Notes: generated by a model not told the origin, from the letters alone. Positions 51,900 to 63,440 are shown, counted from the first letter of the stretch. The stretch is DNA of 64,000 nucleotides from Pseudoroseomonas cervicalis (GCF_030818485.1 NZ_JAUTAJ010000004.1:372001-436000); one strand, 5' to 3'. A program made the numbers and translations.

Positions 51900-54293
51900 A
51901 TGAACGCCACGCCCGACAAGCGCGCGCTGCGCGCCGATCAGGACCCGGCGCTGCGCCTGCGCCTGCTGCGCGCCATCGAGCGCAAGCTGCTCTGGCTTTC
52001 CGCCTGGACCATCCACAATGCCAACCATATCCGCCCCAATCGCGACGGGCTGAAGGTGGGCGGGCACCAGGCCTCCTCCGCCTCGGTCGCCGCCATCATG
52101 ACGGCGCTGTATTTCGACATGCTGAAGCCGGAGGACCGTGTGGCGGTGAAGCCGCATGCCGGCCCGGTCTTCCACGCGGTGAACTACCTGTTCGGCCGGC
52201 AGAGCCGGGAAAAGCTGGCGACGCTGCGCCAGTTCGGCGGCATCCAGCCCTATCCCTCCCGGGTGAAGGATGGCGGGGAGGTGGATTTCTCCACCGGCTC
52301 GGTCGGGCTCGGCGTGGCGCTGACCAGCTTTTCCTCCCTGGTGCAGGATTATGTGCATCTGCAGGGGCTGGCGCCGGAGGGGATGCGGCGCGGCCGGCAT
52401 GTCGCCATCGTGGGCGATGCCGAGCTGGATGAGGGCAATATCTACGAGGCCCTGCTGGAGGGCTGGAAACACGATGTCCGCGATGTCTGGTGGGTGATCG
52501 ACTACAACCGCCAGAGCCTGGACAGCGTCGTGCCCGACCGCCTCTTCGGCCGCATCGAGGGGCTGTTCCGCGACATGGGGTGGAATGTCGTCACCCTGAA
52601 ATATGGCCGCAAGCTGGAGGCCGCCTTCGCCCGCGAGGAGGGCGAGCATCTGCGCCGCTGGATCGATGACTGCCCGAACAGCCTCTATTCGGCGCTGACC
52701 TTCCAGGGCGGCGCCGCCTGGCGCGCCGCGCTGCTGGCCGAGCTGGGCCGCATCCCCGGCATCCGCGCCATCATCGACCCGCTGACCGATGAGGAACTCG
52801 GCGCGCTGATGACCAATCTCGGCGGCCATGACATCGAGACGCTGACCGAAGCCTTCCGCGCCCAGGAGGCGGCGGGCGACCAGCCCACCTGCTTCATCGC
52901 CTACACGGTCAAGGGCATGGGCCTGCCCTTCGCCGGGCACAAGGACAACCATGCCGGGCTGATGACGAAGGAGCAGATGGAGGCCTTCCGCGCCGAGATG
53001 GGCATCCGCCCCGGGCATGAATGGGACCCGTTCGAGGGGCTCGACATCCCCGAGGCCGAGCTGCGCGGCTTCATCGAGAGCGTGCCCTTCGCCCAGCCGC
53101 TGACGCCCGGGGGGCGCTGCCTCTCCGCCCCCGCCGTGCCGGTGCCCGAGCGCCTGCCCGCGCCGCGCCTGCCGCCCAACCGCATGCTCTCCACCCAGGC
53201 CGGCTTCGGCGAGCTGATGGCCGAGATCGGCCGCGGTCATCGCGAGCTGGCGCCGCTGGCCAGCCGCATCGTCACCACCAGCCCCGATGTGACGGTCTCC
53301 ACCAGCCTCGGCCCCTGGGTGAACCGGCGCGGCATCTTCGACCGGCACATGAAGAACGACGTGTTCCGGGATGCCAAGCTGGCTTCCGCCCAGCGCTGGG
53401 GCATGTCGCCCAAGGGCCAGCATGTCGAGCTGGGCATCGCCGAGCAGAATCTGTTTCTCGTTCTCGGCGCGCTGGGGCTCGCCGACCGGCTGCACGGGGC
53501 AAGGCTGCTGCCGGTCGGCACGGTCTACGACCCCTTCGTCAATCGCGGCCTCGATGCGCTGATCTATGCCTGCTACCAGGATGCGCGCTTCCTGCTGGTC
53601 TCCACCCCCTCGGGGCTGACGCTGGCGCCGGAGGGCGGGCAGCACCAGAGCAGCAACACGCCCCTCCTCGGCATCGCCCAGGACCGGCTGGTGGCCTACG
53701 AGCCCGCCCATGCCGATGAGCTGGCCATCCTGCTGCGCCACGCCTTCCACCACATGCAGCAGCCGGAGGGCTCGGCGGTGTGGCTCAGGCTGTCCACCCG
53801 CAGCATCGCCCAGCCCGAGCGCAGCCTGGACCCGCAGGCGGTGATCGAGGGCGGCTACTGGGCCGTCCCGCCCGCCGAGGGCGCCCGCATCGCCATCGCC
53901 TATCAGGGCCCCGTCGCACCCGAGGCCTGGGAAGCCTTTGCCCAGTTGCGGGAGGAGGAGCCGGGGGCGGGGCTGCTGGCCATCACCAGCCCGGACCGGC
54001 TGCATGCCGGCTGGCTGGCCGCCCGCCGCGCGGCGCGGCAGGGGCCGGGGGCGGCGCGCTCGGCCATCGAGCGGCTGCTGGCGCCGCTGGCGCCGGGGGC
54101 GGCCATCGTCTCGGTGCTGGATGGCCACCCGGCGGCGCATGCCTGGATGGGCGCGGTGCGCGGCCAGCGCGTGGTGCCGCTCGGCGTCGACCGCTTCGGC
54201 CAGGCCGGCGACATCCCCGACCTCTACCGCGAATACGGGCTGGATGCGGATGCCATCCTGGATGGCTGCGCCCAGGCCCTGCTGGAGGGGTGA
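51900..54293 (+). CDS. AceE-like homodimeric 2-oxo acid dehydrogenase E1 (transketolase family)
   Basis: A 797-residue thiamine diphosphate enzyme related to AceE, somewhat shorter than the E. coli protein of about 890 residues. The ATG at 51900 follows GGAAGGGGGAAG. Key blocks are SAWTIHNANHIRPNRDGLKVGGHQASSASVA near residues 35-65, DFSTGSVGLG near 128, VAIVGDAELDEGNIYEALLEGWKHDVRDVWWVIDYNRQSLD (the GDxE-N TDP motif, near 163-205), CFIAYTVKGMGLPFAGHKDNHAGLM near 335, and SPKGQHVELGIAEQNLFLVLGALGL near 500. The partner E2 and E3 genes are absent here, so it either serves an E2 encoded elsewhere or acts on another 2-oxo acid, such as 2-oxobutyrate in MdeB-like enzymes. The two Nif11-like genes follow. 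Confidence 0.85.
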   Translation: MNATPDKRALRADQDPALRLRLLRAIERKLLWLSAWTIHNANHIRPNRDGLKVGGHQASSASVAAIMTALYFDMLKPEDRVAVKPHAGPVFHAVNYLFGRQSREKLATLRQFGGIQPYPSRVKDGGEVDFSTGSVGLGVALTSFSSLVQDYVHLQGLAPEGMRRGRHVAIVGDAELDEGNIYEALLEGWKHDVRDVWWVIDYNRQSLDSVVPDRLFGRIEGLFRDMGWNVVTLKYGRKLEAAFAREEGEHLRRWIDDCPNSLYSALTFQGGAAWRAALLAELGRIPGIRAIIDPLTDEELGALMTNLGGHDIETLTEAFRAQEAAGDQPTCFIAYTVKGMGLPFAGHKDNHAGLMTKEQMEAFRAEMGIRPGHEWDPFEGLDIPEAELRGFIESVPFAQPLTPGGRCLSAPAVPVPERLPAPRLPPNRMLSTQAGFGELMAEIGRGHRELAPLASRIVTTSPDVTVSTSLGPWVNRRGIFDRHMKNDVFRDAKLASAQRWGMSPKGQHVELGIAEQNLFLVLGALGLADRLHGARLLPVGTVYDPFVNRGLDALIYACYQDARFLLVSTPSGLTLAPEGGQHQSSNTPLLGIAQDRLVAYEPAHADELAILLRHAFHHMQQPEGSAVWLRLSTRSIAQPERSLDPQAVIEGGYWAVPPAEGARIAIAYQGPVAPEAWEAFAQLREEEPGAGLLAITSPDRLHAGWLAARRAARQGPGAARSAIERLLAPLAPGAAIVSVLDGHPAAHAWMGAVRGQRVVPLGVDRFGQAGDIPDLYREYGLDADAILDGCAQALLEG

Positions 54294-54403
54294 CGGCGCG
54301 CCCGGTTTGAGACGGAAGGGATGGAAAGCGAGATGCGGCGGCCGGGTGCGTGGCGCCGCGCCTGGCTAGGCTGGGTGCCGGATCCCCGCAGCAGGAGGAC
54401 AGC

Positions 54404-54673
54404 ATGCCGCATCCCGAGATCGAGCGCCTGAGGGCCGCCCTGCCGCAGGATGCGGCGCTGCGCGAGCGGCTGCGGGCGGCCGAGACGCCGGCGGCGCTGC
54501 TCGGCGCGCTGGGGGCGGCGGGCTATGCCATCCCCGAGGCGGCGCTGCGCGCGCTGGCCGCCGCCCCCGCCACGCCGGGCGAAATGCCGCTGGCGCAGCT
54601 GGACCAGCTCGCCGGTGGCGGCTGGCTGTGGGACCGGATCCTCGCCACCTTCAACCCACACAAGAATGGCTGA
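54404..54673 (+). CDS. Nif11-like leader peptide / candidate RiPP precursor 1
   Basis: An 89-residue peptide with the start at the ATG at 54404 behind GCAGGAGGAC. Residues 1-70 form a Nif11-like leader: paired helices (EIERLRAALPQDAALRERL; ETPAALLGALGAAGYAIPEAALRALA) with the family AAGYAIP motif at residues 38-44. It then has LDQLAGGG (66-73), a double-glycine cleavage site. The remaining 16 residues (WLWDRILATFNPHKNG) would be the core; they contain no cysteine, so lanthionine or thioether chemistry is unlikely. The next gene encodes a second peptide of the same design, 40 bases downstream. No maturation enzyme or peptidase-containing ABC transporter is visible in the window. Confidence 0.75.
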   Translation: MPHPEIERLRAALPQDAALRERLRAAETPAALLGALGAAGYAIPEAALRALAAAPATPGEMPLAQLDQLAGGGWLWDRILATFNPHKNG

Positions 54674-54713
54674 GCCCGGCCCGGCCGGCCGGCGCAGACA
54701 GGAGGAGCCCCGC

Positions 54714-55019
54714 ATGCATCCCGAAACCGAGCGTCTGCTGGCCGCGCTGCCCGGGCAGCCCGCGCTGCGCGCCGCGCTGGGCGGGCCGGGGCTGGACGCC
54801 ACCGCGCGCCTCTCCGCCGCCGCCGCGGCCGGCTACGCCATCCCGCCCGAGGCGCTGCCGGCGCTGGAGGCGGCGCTGGCCGCCGCCGAGGGGAAGGCCG
54901 GAGGGAGGGCCGGGGGGAAGGGCAGCCAGGAGCGCAGCCACGAACTCGGCGACGCCGCGCTGGACCAGGTGCAGGGCGGCCATTGGCCGGTGCGCAACCT
55001 CAACTCGCCCTTCGACTGA
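54714..55019 (+). CDS. Nif11-like leader peptide / candidate RiPP precursor 2
   Basis: A 101-residue peptide starting at the ATG at 54714 behind AGGAGGAG. It shares with peptide 1 the opening HPETERLLAALPGQPALR, the AAGYAIP motif (residues 38-44) and a LDQVQGG cleavage site (83-89). It has an inserted low-complexity glycine/lysine linker (GKAGGRAGGKG, about 60-70). The predicted core is 12 residues (HWPVRNLNSPFD), unrelated to the core of peptide 1 apart from an aromatic after the glycines. The common leader with differing cores is typical of RiPP precursor families. The convergent aminotransferase gene ends 20 bases away. Confidence 0.72.
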   Translation: MHPETERLLAALPGQPALRAALGGPGLDATARLSAAAAAGYAIPPEALPALEAALAAAEGKAGGRAGGKGSQERSHELGDAALDQVQGGHWPVRNLNSPFD

Positions 55020-55038
55020 GCCGCGCGGCGCCGGCGCC

Positions 55039-56274
55039 TCAGCCGGCCCGCAGCATGGCGTCCAGCCGCGCCATCGCCTCCCGGGCGAGGGCCGGGGAGA
55101 CGGCGAAGCACAGCCGCAGCTTGCCATCCGGGTCCTCGCCGAAGGCGGTGCCGGGGGCCAGGCCGACCTTGGCCTGGCGCAGGATGCGCACCGCCAGGGC
55201 CCGGCTGTCGGTCTCCCCATCGACCGAGAACATCAGGTAGAAGCTGCCCTCCGGCGCCTGCACCCGGACGCCGGGGATGGCGGCGAGCCCCTCGCTGAAG
55301 ATGCGCCGGCTCTCGCGGCAGCGCGCCACCATCTCGCCGATGAAATCATCGCCCTGCTCCAGCGCCGCGATGCAGGCATGCTGGATGAAGGTCGGGATCG
55401 AGGTGGTGTTGTACTGGCTGAGATTGTCGAAGGTGGCCGCCAGCCCCTCGGGGAAGACCAGCCAGCCGGCGCGCCAGCCGGTCATCGCCCAGTTCTTCGA
55501 GAAGGTGTTGGACACCAGCAGCCGGTCCGCGCCGTCGCAGATCTCGAGGAAGGAGGGGGCGATGGCATTGCCATAGGTGAAGTGGTTGTAGACCTCGTCG
55601 GAGAGGATCCACAGGCCGCGGGCGCGCGCCAGGTCGCGCAGCGCCATCATCTGCTCCCGCCCCATCACCCAGCCGGTCGGGTTGGAGGGGGAGTTGATGG
55701 CGATCACCCGGGTCCGCGGCGTGATCGCCGCCTCGATGGCGGCGAGGTCCAGCCGGAAGCCGCCCGATTCGTCGCGCTGCAGCGCCACGGGCACCGGCAC
55801 GCCGCCCAGCACCTGCACCGTGGCGGCGAGGTTCGGCCAGTGCGGCGCGGGGTAGATCACCTCCTCGCCCGGGCTCAGCACGGCCTGCAGGCCCTGCATG
55901 ATGGCGTTCATGCCGCCGGTGGTGACGGTGAAGCGGCCGGCCGGCACCTCCACCCCCCAATGGCGGCGGTGATAGTCGGAGAGCGCTTGGCGCAGCCGCG
56001 GCAGGCCGAGCGCATAGGTGTAGCGGGTATGGCCGGCGCGCATCGCCTCGGCCGCGGCCTCGACCACGAAGGGGGGGGTCGGCAGGTCGCCCTCGCCGAT
56101 CCACAGCTTGATCACCGCCGGATCCTCGCGCGCCAGATCGGCGATCTCGGCGATCTGGTTCTGGGCGAGCTCGCGGATGCGGGCCGGCAGCTCGTCGAAC
56201 GGGCCAGGGGCAGGGCCGGGGCCGGCGGCCGGAGCAAGGGTCGGGGCGGTGGCAGGGGCGGTGGCGGTGCTCAT
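55039..56274 (-). CDS. PLP-dependent class I/II aminotransferase
   Basis: A 411-residue fold-type I enzyme. The PLP lysine is in LLVSNTFSKNWAMTGWRAGWLVFP near residue 250. The other landmarks are LWIGEGDLPTPPFVVEAA near 57, YTYALGLPRLRQALSDYH near 85, TTGGMNAIMQGLQAVLSPGEEVIYPAPHWPN near 118-148, INSPSNPTGWVMGREQM near 193 and ILSDEVYNHFTYG near 220, with the substrate arginine in KLRLCFAVS near 390. The overall sequence resembles aspartate or aromatic aminotransferases of subgroup I-gamma. The first 25 residues are alanine/proline-rich and probably disordered. Substrate unknown. It is convergent with the two Nif11-like genes. Confidence 0.9.
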   Translation of the reverse strand: MSTATAPATAPTLAPAAGPGPAPGPFDELPARIRELAQNQIAEIADLAREDPAVIKLWIGEGDLPTPPFVVEAAAEAMRAGHTRYTYALGLPRLRQALSDYHRRHWGVEVPAGRFTVTTGGMNAIMQGLQAVLSPGEEVIYPAPHWPNLAATVQVLGGVPVPVALQRDESGGFRLDLAAIEAAITPRTRVIAINSPSNPTGWVMGREQMMALRDLARARGLWILSDEVYNHFTYGNAIAPSFLEICDGADRLLVSNTFSKNWAMTGWRAGWLVFPEGLAATFDNLSQYNTTSIPTFIQHACIAALEQGDDFIGEMVARCRESRRIFSEGLAAIPGVRVQAPEGSFYLMFSVDGETDSRALAVRILRQAKVGLAPGTAFGEDPDGKLRLCFAVSPALAREAMARLDAMLRAG

Positions 56275-56516
56275 GCGGATCTCCAGGGCGGCCCGCCGGG
56301 GCCGGAGAGCGGGCCGAGGGCGGGGCCGGGCGGGCAGGCATCTTGGGCGCGGGGGCGCGGCCGGCCAAGGGGGGCAAGGGGGCCAGGGAGGGGATGGCGG
56401 CGGGCGGGGAGCGCGAATCCGCGCCCCGCCGCCGCGCCGGTCTGCACGCCCGCTCTTTCAATGGGCGCCGGGCTGCGCTAAACGCGCCCGCTCATGGAGA
56501 CGCCGGCACTGCGTTC

Positions 56517-56601
56517 GCGGGCGTGGTGGAACTGGCAGACACGCTGGATTTAGGTTCCAGTGGCGCAAGCCGTGGGGGTTCAAATCCCTCCGCCCGCACC
56601 A
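56517..56601 (+). tRNA. tRNA-Leu (TAG anticodon)
   Basis: A class II tRNA with a long variable arm. The acceptor pairs GCGGGCG (56517-56523) with CGCCCGC (56591-56597), followed by A and an encoded CCA. The anticodon stem CTGGA/TCCAG encloses TTTAGGT, giving anticodon TAG, which reads CTA. The T arm has GGTTCAAATCC. Confidence 0.97.
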
Positions 56602-56646
56602 CCGGCCGTCCGGCACGAGACTGATTCTCAGGAGCATGGTGTGGCG

Positions 56647-57987
56647 ATGCAGGTGACCGAGCTGGCAGCCGAGGGGCTGAAGCGGGCCTTTACCGTGGTG
56701 GTTCCGGCGGCGGAGATCGCCGCGGCGCGCGATGAGCGCCTGGCCTCGCTGGCGAAGGAAGTCCGCCTGCCGGGCTTCCGCCCCGGCAAGGTGCCGATGG
56801 CGGTGGTGAAGCAGCGCTACGCCTCGGCCGTGCTGGGCGAGGTGCTGGAGGAGCAGGTCCAGTCCGTCACCAAGACGGTGGTCGATGAGCGCGGCCTGCG
56901 CCCGGCCATGCAGCCCAAGATCGAGCTGGTGAACTTCTCCGACGGCGCCGATCTGGAGTTCAAGATCGAGCTGGAGCAGCTGCCCGAGATCCCGCTGCCC
57001 GATTTCTCGGCCATCGAGCTGGAGAAGCCGGTCGCCAAGGTCGGCGACGAGGACGTCACCAAGGCGCTGGAGGGCATCGCCGCCCGCAACCGCAGCCTGG
57101 AGGACGTGACCGAGTCCCGGCCCGCGGCGCAGGGCGATGTGGTGGTGACCGATTTCGAGGGCCGCCTGGTCGAGGGTGACACGGTGAGCGAGCCCTTCCC
57201 CGGCGGCACCGGCACCGACATGCCGGTCGAGATCGGCGGCGCCGGCTTCATCCCGGGCTTCGCCGAGGGGCTCGAGGGCATCCAGGTGGGCGAGACCCGC
57301 GAGGTCGACGTGACCTTCCCGGCCGAGTACGGCGCCGCCGAGCTGGCCGGCAAGCCGGCCCGCTTCAAGCTGACCGCCAAGGGGCTGAAGAAGCCGGTCT
57401 CCCCGGCGCTGGATGACGAGTTCGCCAAGAAGCTCGGCCTCGCCGGCCTGGACGAGCTGAAGCAGCGCGTCACCGAGACGCTGCAGGGCGAGTATGACCA
57501 GCTCTCGCGCCTCAATGTGAAGCGCAAGCTGCTGGACGCCCTGGCGCAGCAGGCCAGCTTCGAGGTGCCCCCCTCGATGGTCGAGGCCGAGTTCGCCCAG
57601 ATCTGGCAGCGCGTCGAGGCCGACCTGAAGGCCGGCAATCTCGACGAGGAGGACAAGGGCAAGGATGAGGACACGCTGAAGGCCGACTACAAGGCCATCG
57701 CCGAGCGCCGCATCCGCCTGGGCCTGCTGCTGTCCGAGATCGGCCGCAGCAACAACATCCAGGTCACCAATGACGAGCTGACCCGCGCCATGCGCACCGA
57801 GGCCCAGCGCTATCCGGGCCAGGAGCGGGCGGTGCTGGAGTTCTTCCAGAAGAACCCGCAGGCGATCGAGAACCTGCGCGCCCCCATCTTCGAGGAGAAG
57901 GTGGTGGACTTCATGCTGGAGCTCGCCAAGGTGTCCGAGAAGGAAGTGCCGGCGGGCGAGCTGTCGGCGGAGCCGGCGGCGGCCTGA
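56647..57987 (+). CDS. tig: Trigger factor (ribosome-associated chaperone, peptidyl-prolyl isomerase)
   Basis: A 446-residue protein of normal size. The ribosome-binding domain is at residues 1-115, with the L23-contact signature GFRPGKVPMAVVKQRY near 40. The FKBP-type isomerase domain is near 150-240 (GDVVVTDFEGRLVEGDTV; GAGFIPGFAEGLEGIQVGETREVDVTFPAEYG). The helical C-terminal chaperone domain follows. It binds nascent chains at the exit tunnel. The start is the ATG at 56647 (MQVTELAAEGLKR), with an in-frame GTG two codons earlier. It heads the tig-clpP-clpX-lon-hup protein-quality cluster, as in many proteobacteria. Confidence 0.97.
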   Translation: MQVTELAAEGLKRAFTVVVPAAEIAAARDERLASLAKEVRLPGFRPGKVPMAVVKQRYASAVLGEVLEEQVQSVTKTVVDERGLRPAMQPKIELVNFSDGADLEFKIELEQLPEIPLPDFSAIELEKPVAKVGDEDVTKALEGIAARNRSLEDVTESRPAAQGDVVVTDFEGRLVEGDTVSEPFPGGTGTDMPVEIGGAGFIPGFAEGLEGIQVGETREVDVTFPAEYGAAELAGKPARFKLTAKGLKKPVSPALDDEFAKKLGLAGLDELKQRVTETLQGEYDQLSRLNVKRKLLDALAQQASFEVPPSMVEAEFAQIWQRVEADLKAGNLDEEDKGKDEDTLKADYKAIAERRIRLGLLLSEIGRSNNIQVTNDELTRAMRTEAQRYPGQERAVLEFFQKNPQAIENLRAPIFEEKVVDFMLELAKVSEKEVPAGELSAEPAAA

Positions 57988-58107
57988 GGCCAGCCGAGCG
58001 ACCCGCCCGGGCCGCGCCCCAAGGGGCCGGCGGGGCGGTGAGGCCGAGCGGAACCGGTGGGCCGGGGCGGATTTTCCGCCCCGGCCCGCGCGCTTCGGGG
58101 ACCCCCC

Positions 58108-58138
58108 CTTTCGCGTCGGCGCAGGCTGCCCCATGTTA
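58108..58138 (+). promoter_or_regulatory. Candidate sigma-32 promoter of clpP
   Basis: CCTTTCG at 58108-58114 and CCCCATGTTA from 58129 are spaced about 14 bases apart, about 100 bases upstream of clpP. The second element closely fits the heat-shock -10 box CCCCAT; the first fits the -35 box only partly. RpoH is encoded in the same window. Confidence 0.4.
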
Positions 58139-58241
58139 ATCCCGAAGCGTTAGGGTAACGGCGGTGGGCCGGTGCCGGGATGCCACGGGCAGGGGCCCGC
58201 GGCAGGGTCCCGGACCCCCTGCCACCGCGAGAGGATGCACA

Positions 58242-58883
58242 ATGCGGGACCGCGATCCGGTCGAACTCTACAACAACCTCGTCCCCATGGTGATCGAGCA
58301 GACCGCCCGGGGCGAGCGTGCCTTCGATATCTATTCGCGCCTGCTGAAGGAGCGGATCATCTTCCTGACGGGTCCGGTCTATGACCAGATGTCGTCGTTG
58401 ATCTGCGCCCAGCTGCTGTTCCTGGAAAGCGAGAATCCGACCAAGGACATCGCCTTCTACATCAACAGCCCGGGCGGCGTGGTCTCGGCCGGCCTCGCGA
58501 TGTACGACACCATGCAGTACATCCGCGCCCCCGTCTCCACCGTCTGCCTCGGCATGGCGGCCTCGATGGGCTCGCTGCTGCTGACCGCCGGCGCCAAGGG
58601 CAAGCGATTCGCCCTGCCGAACAGCCGCATCATGGTCCACCAGCCCTCGGGCGGGGCCCAGGGCCAGGCGACCGACATCGAGATCCAGGCGCGCGAGATC
58701 CTGGCGCTGCGCAAGCGGCTGAACCAGATCTATGTCAAGCACACCGGCCAGCCGATCGAGGAGATCGAGCGCAAGCTGGAGCGCGACAGCTACATGTCGG
58801 CCGAGGAAGCCAAGGAATTCGGCCTGATCGACGAAGTGGTGCTGGAGCGGCCCGCCGCCCCGGCCGAGGCCCAGAAGGGGTGA
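58242..58883 (+). CDS. clpP: ATP-dependent Clp protease proteolytic subunit
   Basis: A 213-residue serine protease that forms a two-ring 14-mer chamber. The start ATG at 58242 gives [42 protein letters not shown]. The catalytic serine is in [17 protein letters not shown] near residue 107 and the histidine in [18 protein letters not shown] near 132. The catalytic aspartate is expected in the [22 protein letters not shown] segment near 180. It works with ClpX, encoded 190 bases downstream. A sigma-32-like promoter candidate lies upstream. Confidence 0.98.
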   Translation: MRDRDPVELYNNLVPMVIEQTARGERAFDIYSRLLKERIIFLTGPVYDQMSSLICAQLLFLESENPTKDIAFYINSPGGVVSAGLAMYDTMQYIRAPVSTVCLGMAASMGSLLLTAGAKGKRFALPNSRIMVHQPSGGAQGQATDIEIQAREILALRKRLNQIYVKHTGQPIEEIERKLERDSYMSAEEAKEFGLIDEVVLERPAAPAEAQKG

Positions 58884-59073
58884 CGGGTCGGGGGGATGCT
58901 GCCGCGGAAGGGGACCTGCCCCGGGCCCGCGGCGCCACCCTCCCACCTTTCCCGCAGCGCGGGGCGGGGGCGGCGAAGCATCGCCCGCCCCCGTTCCGCT
59001 TCCCCCTCGATGACAAGGGGGCTACAGTCCCGCAAGATCCGCCGGCCCGATGCCGGGGGGTCCAGGAGCGCGC

Positions 59074-60330
59074 ATGAGCAAGTCCGGCGACTCGAAGAAC
59101 ACCCTCTATTGCTCGTTCTGCGGCAAGTCGCAGCACGAGGTCCGCAAACTCATCGCCGGCCCGACGGTCTTCATCTGCGACGAGTGCGTCGAGCTCTGCA
59201 TGGATATCATCCGTGAGGAGCACAAGACGCATCTGGTGAAGTCCCGCGACGGGGTGCCGACCCCGCGCGAGATCTGCAAGGTGCTGGACGACTACGTGAT
59301 CGGGCAGGAGCACGCCAAGAAGGTGCTCTCGGTCGCGGTGCACAATCATTACAAGCGCCTGGCGCATGGCGGGAAGACCGGTGAGGTCGAGATCGCCAAG
59401 TCCAACATCATGCTGGTCGGCCCCACCGGCTCCGGCAAGACGCTGCTGGCGCAGACCCTGGCGCGCATCCTCGACGTGCCCTTCACCATGGCCGACGCCA
59501 CGACGCTGACCGAGGCGGGCTATGTCGGCGAGGATGTCGAGAACATCATCCTCAAGCTGCTGCAGGCGGCCGACTACAATGTCGAGCGGGCCCAGCGCGG
59601 CATCGTCTATATCGACGAGGTCGACAAGATCAGCCGCAAATCCGACAACCCCTCGATCACGCGGGATGTCTCGGGCGAGGGCGTGCAGCAGGCCCTGCTG
59701 AAGATCATGGAAGGCACCGTCGCCTCCGTGCCGCCGCAGGGCGGGCGCAAGCACCCGCAGCAGGAATTCCTGCAGGTCGACACCTCGAATATCCTCTTCA
59801 TCTGCGGCGGTGCTTTCGCCGGGCTGGAGAAGATCATCGCGGGGCGTGGCAAGGGGTCGGGCATCGGCTATGGCGCCGAGGTCCGCGGCCCGGATGAGCG
59901 CCGCACCGGCCAGATCCTGCGCGAGGTGGAGCCCGAGGATCTGCTGAAATTCGGCCTGATCCCGGAATTCATCGGCCGCCTGCCGGTGGTCGCCACGCTG
60001 GACGATCTGGACGAGAAGGCGCTGGTCGAGATCCTGACCAAGCCGAAAAACGCCCTGGTCAAGCAGTATCAGCGCCTGTTCGAGATGGAGGCCACCAAGC
60101 TGACCTTCACCGAGGACGCGCTGAAATCGGTGGCCAACCGCGCCATCCAGCGCAAGACCGGCGCGCGCGGCCTGCGCTCGATCATGGAGGGCATCCTGCT
60201 CGGCACCATGTTCGACCTGCCGGGGCTGGAAGAGGTCGAGGAAGTGGTGGTGAACAAGGAGGTGGCCGAAGGCCGTGCCGCCCCGCTGTTCATATATGGT
60301 GAACGGGCTGCGGAGCAGACTTCCGCGTAA
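59074..60330 (+). CDS. clpX: ATP-dependent Clp protease ATP-binding subunit ClpX
   Basis: A 418-residue AAA+ unfoldase. The N-terminal zinc-binding domain is at residues 10-45 ([13 protein letters not shown] and [10 protein letters not shown]). The AAA+ module has Walker [18 protein letters not shown] near 118, a pore loop in [11 protein letters not shown] near 150, Walker [11 protein letters not shown] near 182, and the sensor region [21 protein letters not shown] near 235. The IGF-type loop that docks on ClpP reads [10 protein letters not shown] near 265. It starts at 59074 after CCAGGAG. Confidence 0.98.
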   Translation: MSKSGDSKNTLYCSFCGKSQHEVRKLIAGPTVFICDECVELCMDIIREEHKTHLVKSRDGVPTPREICKVLDDYVIGQEHAKKVLSVAVHNHYKRLAHGGKTGEVEIAKSNIMLVGPTGSGKTLLAQTLARILDVPFTMADATTLTEAGYVGEDVENIILKLLQAADYNVERAQRGIVYIDEVDKISRKSDNPSITRDVSGEGVQQALLKIMEGTVASVPPQGGRKHPQQEFLQVDTSNILFICGGAFAGLEKIIAGRGKGSGIGYGAEVRGPDERRTGQILREVEPEDLLKFGLIPEFIGRLPVVATLDDLDEKALVEILTKPKNALVKQYQRLFEMEATKLTFTEDALKSVANRAIQRKTGARGLRSIMEGILLGTMFDLPGLEEVEEVVVNKEVAEGRAAPLFIYGERAAEQTSA

Positions 60331-60372
60331 GGCTCGTCCGGCCGCCATGGCGCGCGGGGCAGGCCTGCATGG

Positions 60373-60401
60373 CTTGCCCCGCCCATCGGCCGGTCCCATC
60401 T
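60373..60401 (+). promoter_or_regulatory. Candidate sigma-32 promoter of lon
   Basis: CTTGCC (60373-60378) and TCCCATCT (from 60394) are separated by 15 bases and lie about 80 bases upstream of lon. Both boxes resemble the heat-shock consensus (CTTG and CCCATNT). The gap between clpX and lon is otherwise featureless. Confidence 0.38.
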
Positions 60402-60478
60402 CATGGGAGAACCCCGTGGCGGGGGTCCGTGCCGATGATCGGGCGGACCTGCGCCGACTGTCCTGAGTGAGGTCCCCT

Positions 60479-62893
<2,415 letters not shown>

Positions 62894-62917
62894 GCCGCCA
62901 CAGCGGCGCTGTGAACC

Positions 62918-62949
62918 GCCCGGGGAAGCCCTGCTTCCCCGGGCTTTTT
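62918..62949 (+). terminator. Rho-independent terminator of lon
   Basis: GCCCGGGGAAG and CTTCCCCGGGC form an 11-bp perfect stem with a 5-base loop. The stem is followed directly by T5 and C. Confidence 0.9.
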
Positions 62950-63128
62950 CATGCCCCGGGCGTCAGCCTGGCCGGGGGCGTCGTGGCCTCGACGCATCAG
63001 CGCAACAAATTGCCGCCCGGCGGGCCGCCGCGCCGCAGCGTGGCGTTGACGCCGCAAAATGCCGCTGCCTAGTGTCGCGCTGGAAGGGTGCGGCCCATGG
63101 CCGGTGCCAGAAGGCGGGGGATGAACAG

Positions 63129-63401
63129 GTGAACAAGCAGGATCTCGTCGCGGTCGTCGCGGAGACCGGGGAGCTGTCCAAGGCCAAGGCCAGCGAAGTG
63201 CTGGACGCGGTGTTCGATGCCATCAGCCAGTCGCTGAAGGCCAAGCAGGAGGTGCGGCTGGTGGGCTTCGGCACCTTCTCCACCTCGCGCCGCAAGGCCG
63301 GGAAGGGGCGCAATCCGCGGACGGGGGAGGAGATCGAGATCGCCGCCACCACCATGGTGCGCTTCAAGGCCGGCAAGGCGCTGAAGGACGGGCTGGGCTG
63401 A
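63129..63401 (+). CDS. hup: DNA-binding protein HU
   Basis: A 90-residue histone-like protein. The GTG at 63129 begins NKQDLVAVVAETGELSKAKASEVLDAVFDAI, matching the normal HU N-terminus. The signature VRLVGFGTFSTSRRKAGKGRNPRTGEEIEIAATTMVRFKAGKALKDGL covers residues 42-89, including the DNA-bending arms with their proline. It compacts and bends DNA as a dimer. A CTAG -10-like motif is 57 bases upstream; the strong lon terminator separates it from lon. The position after lon is conserved across proteobacteria. Confidence 0.96.
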   Translation: MNKQDLVAVVAETGELSKAKASEVLDAVFDAISQSLKAKQEVRLVGFGTFSTSRRKAGKGRNPRTGEEIEIAATTMVRFKAGKALKDGLG

Positions 63402-63440
63402 GCGCGCTCCTGCGCCGCAGGGCCAGGAGGGGACGGGGAA

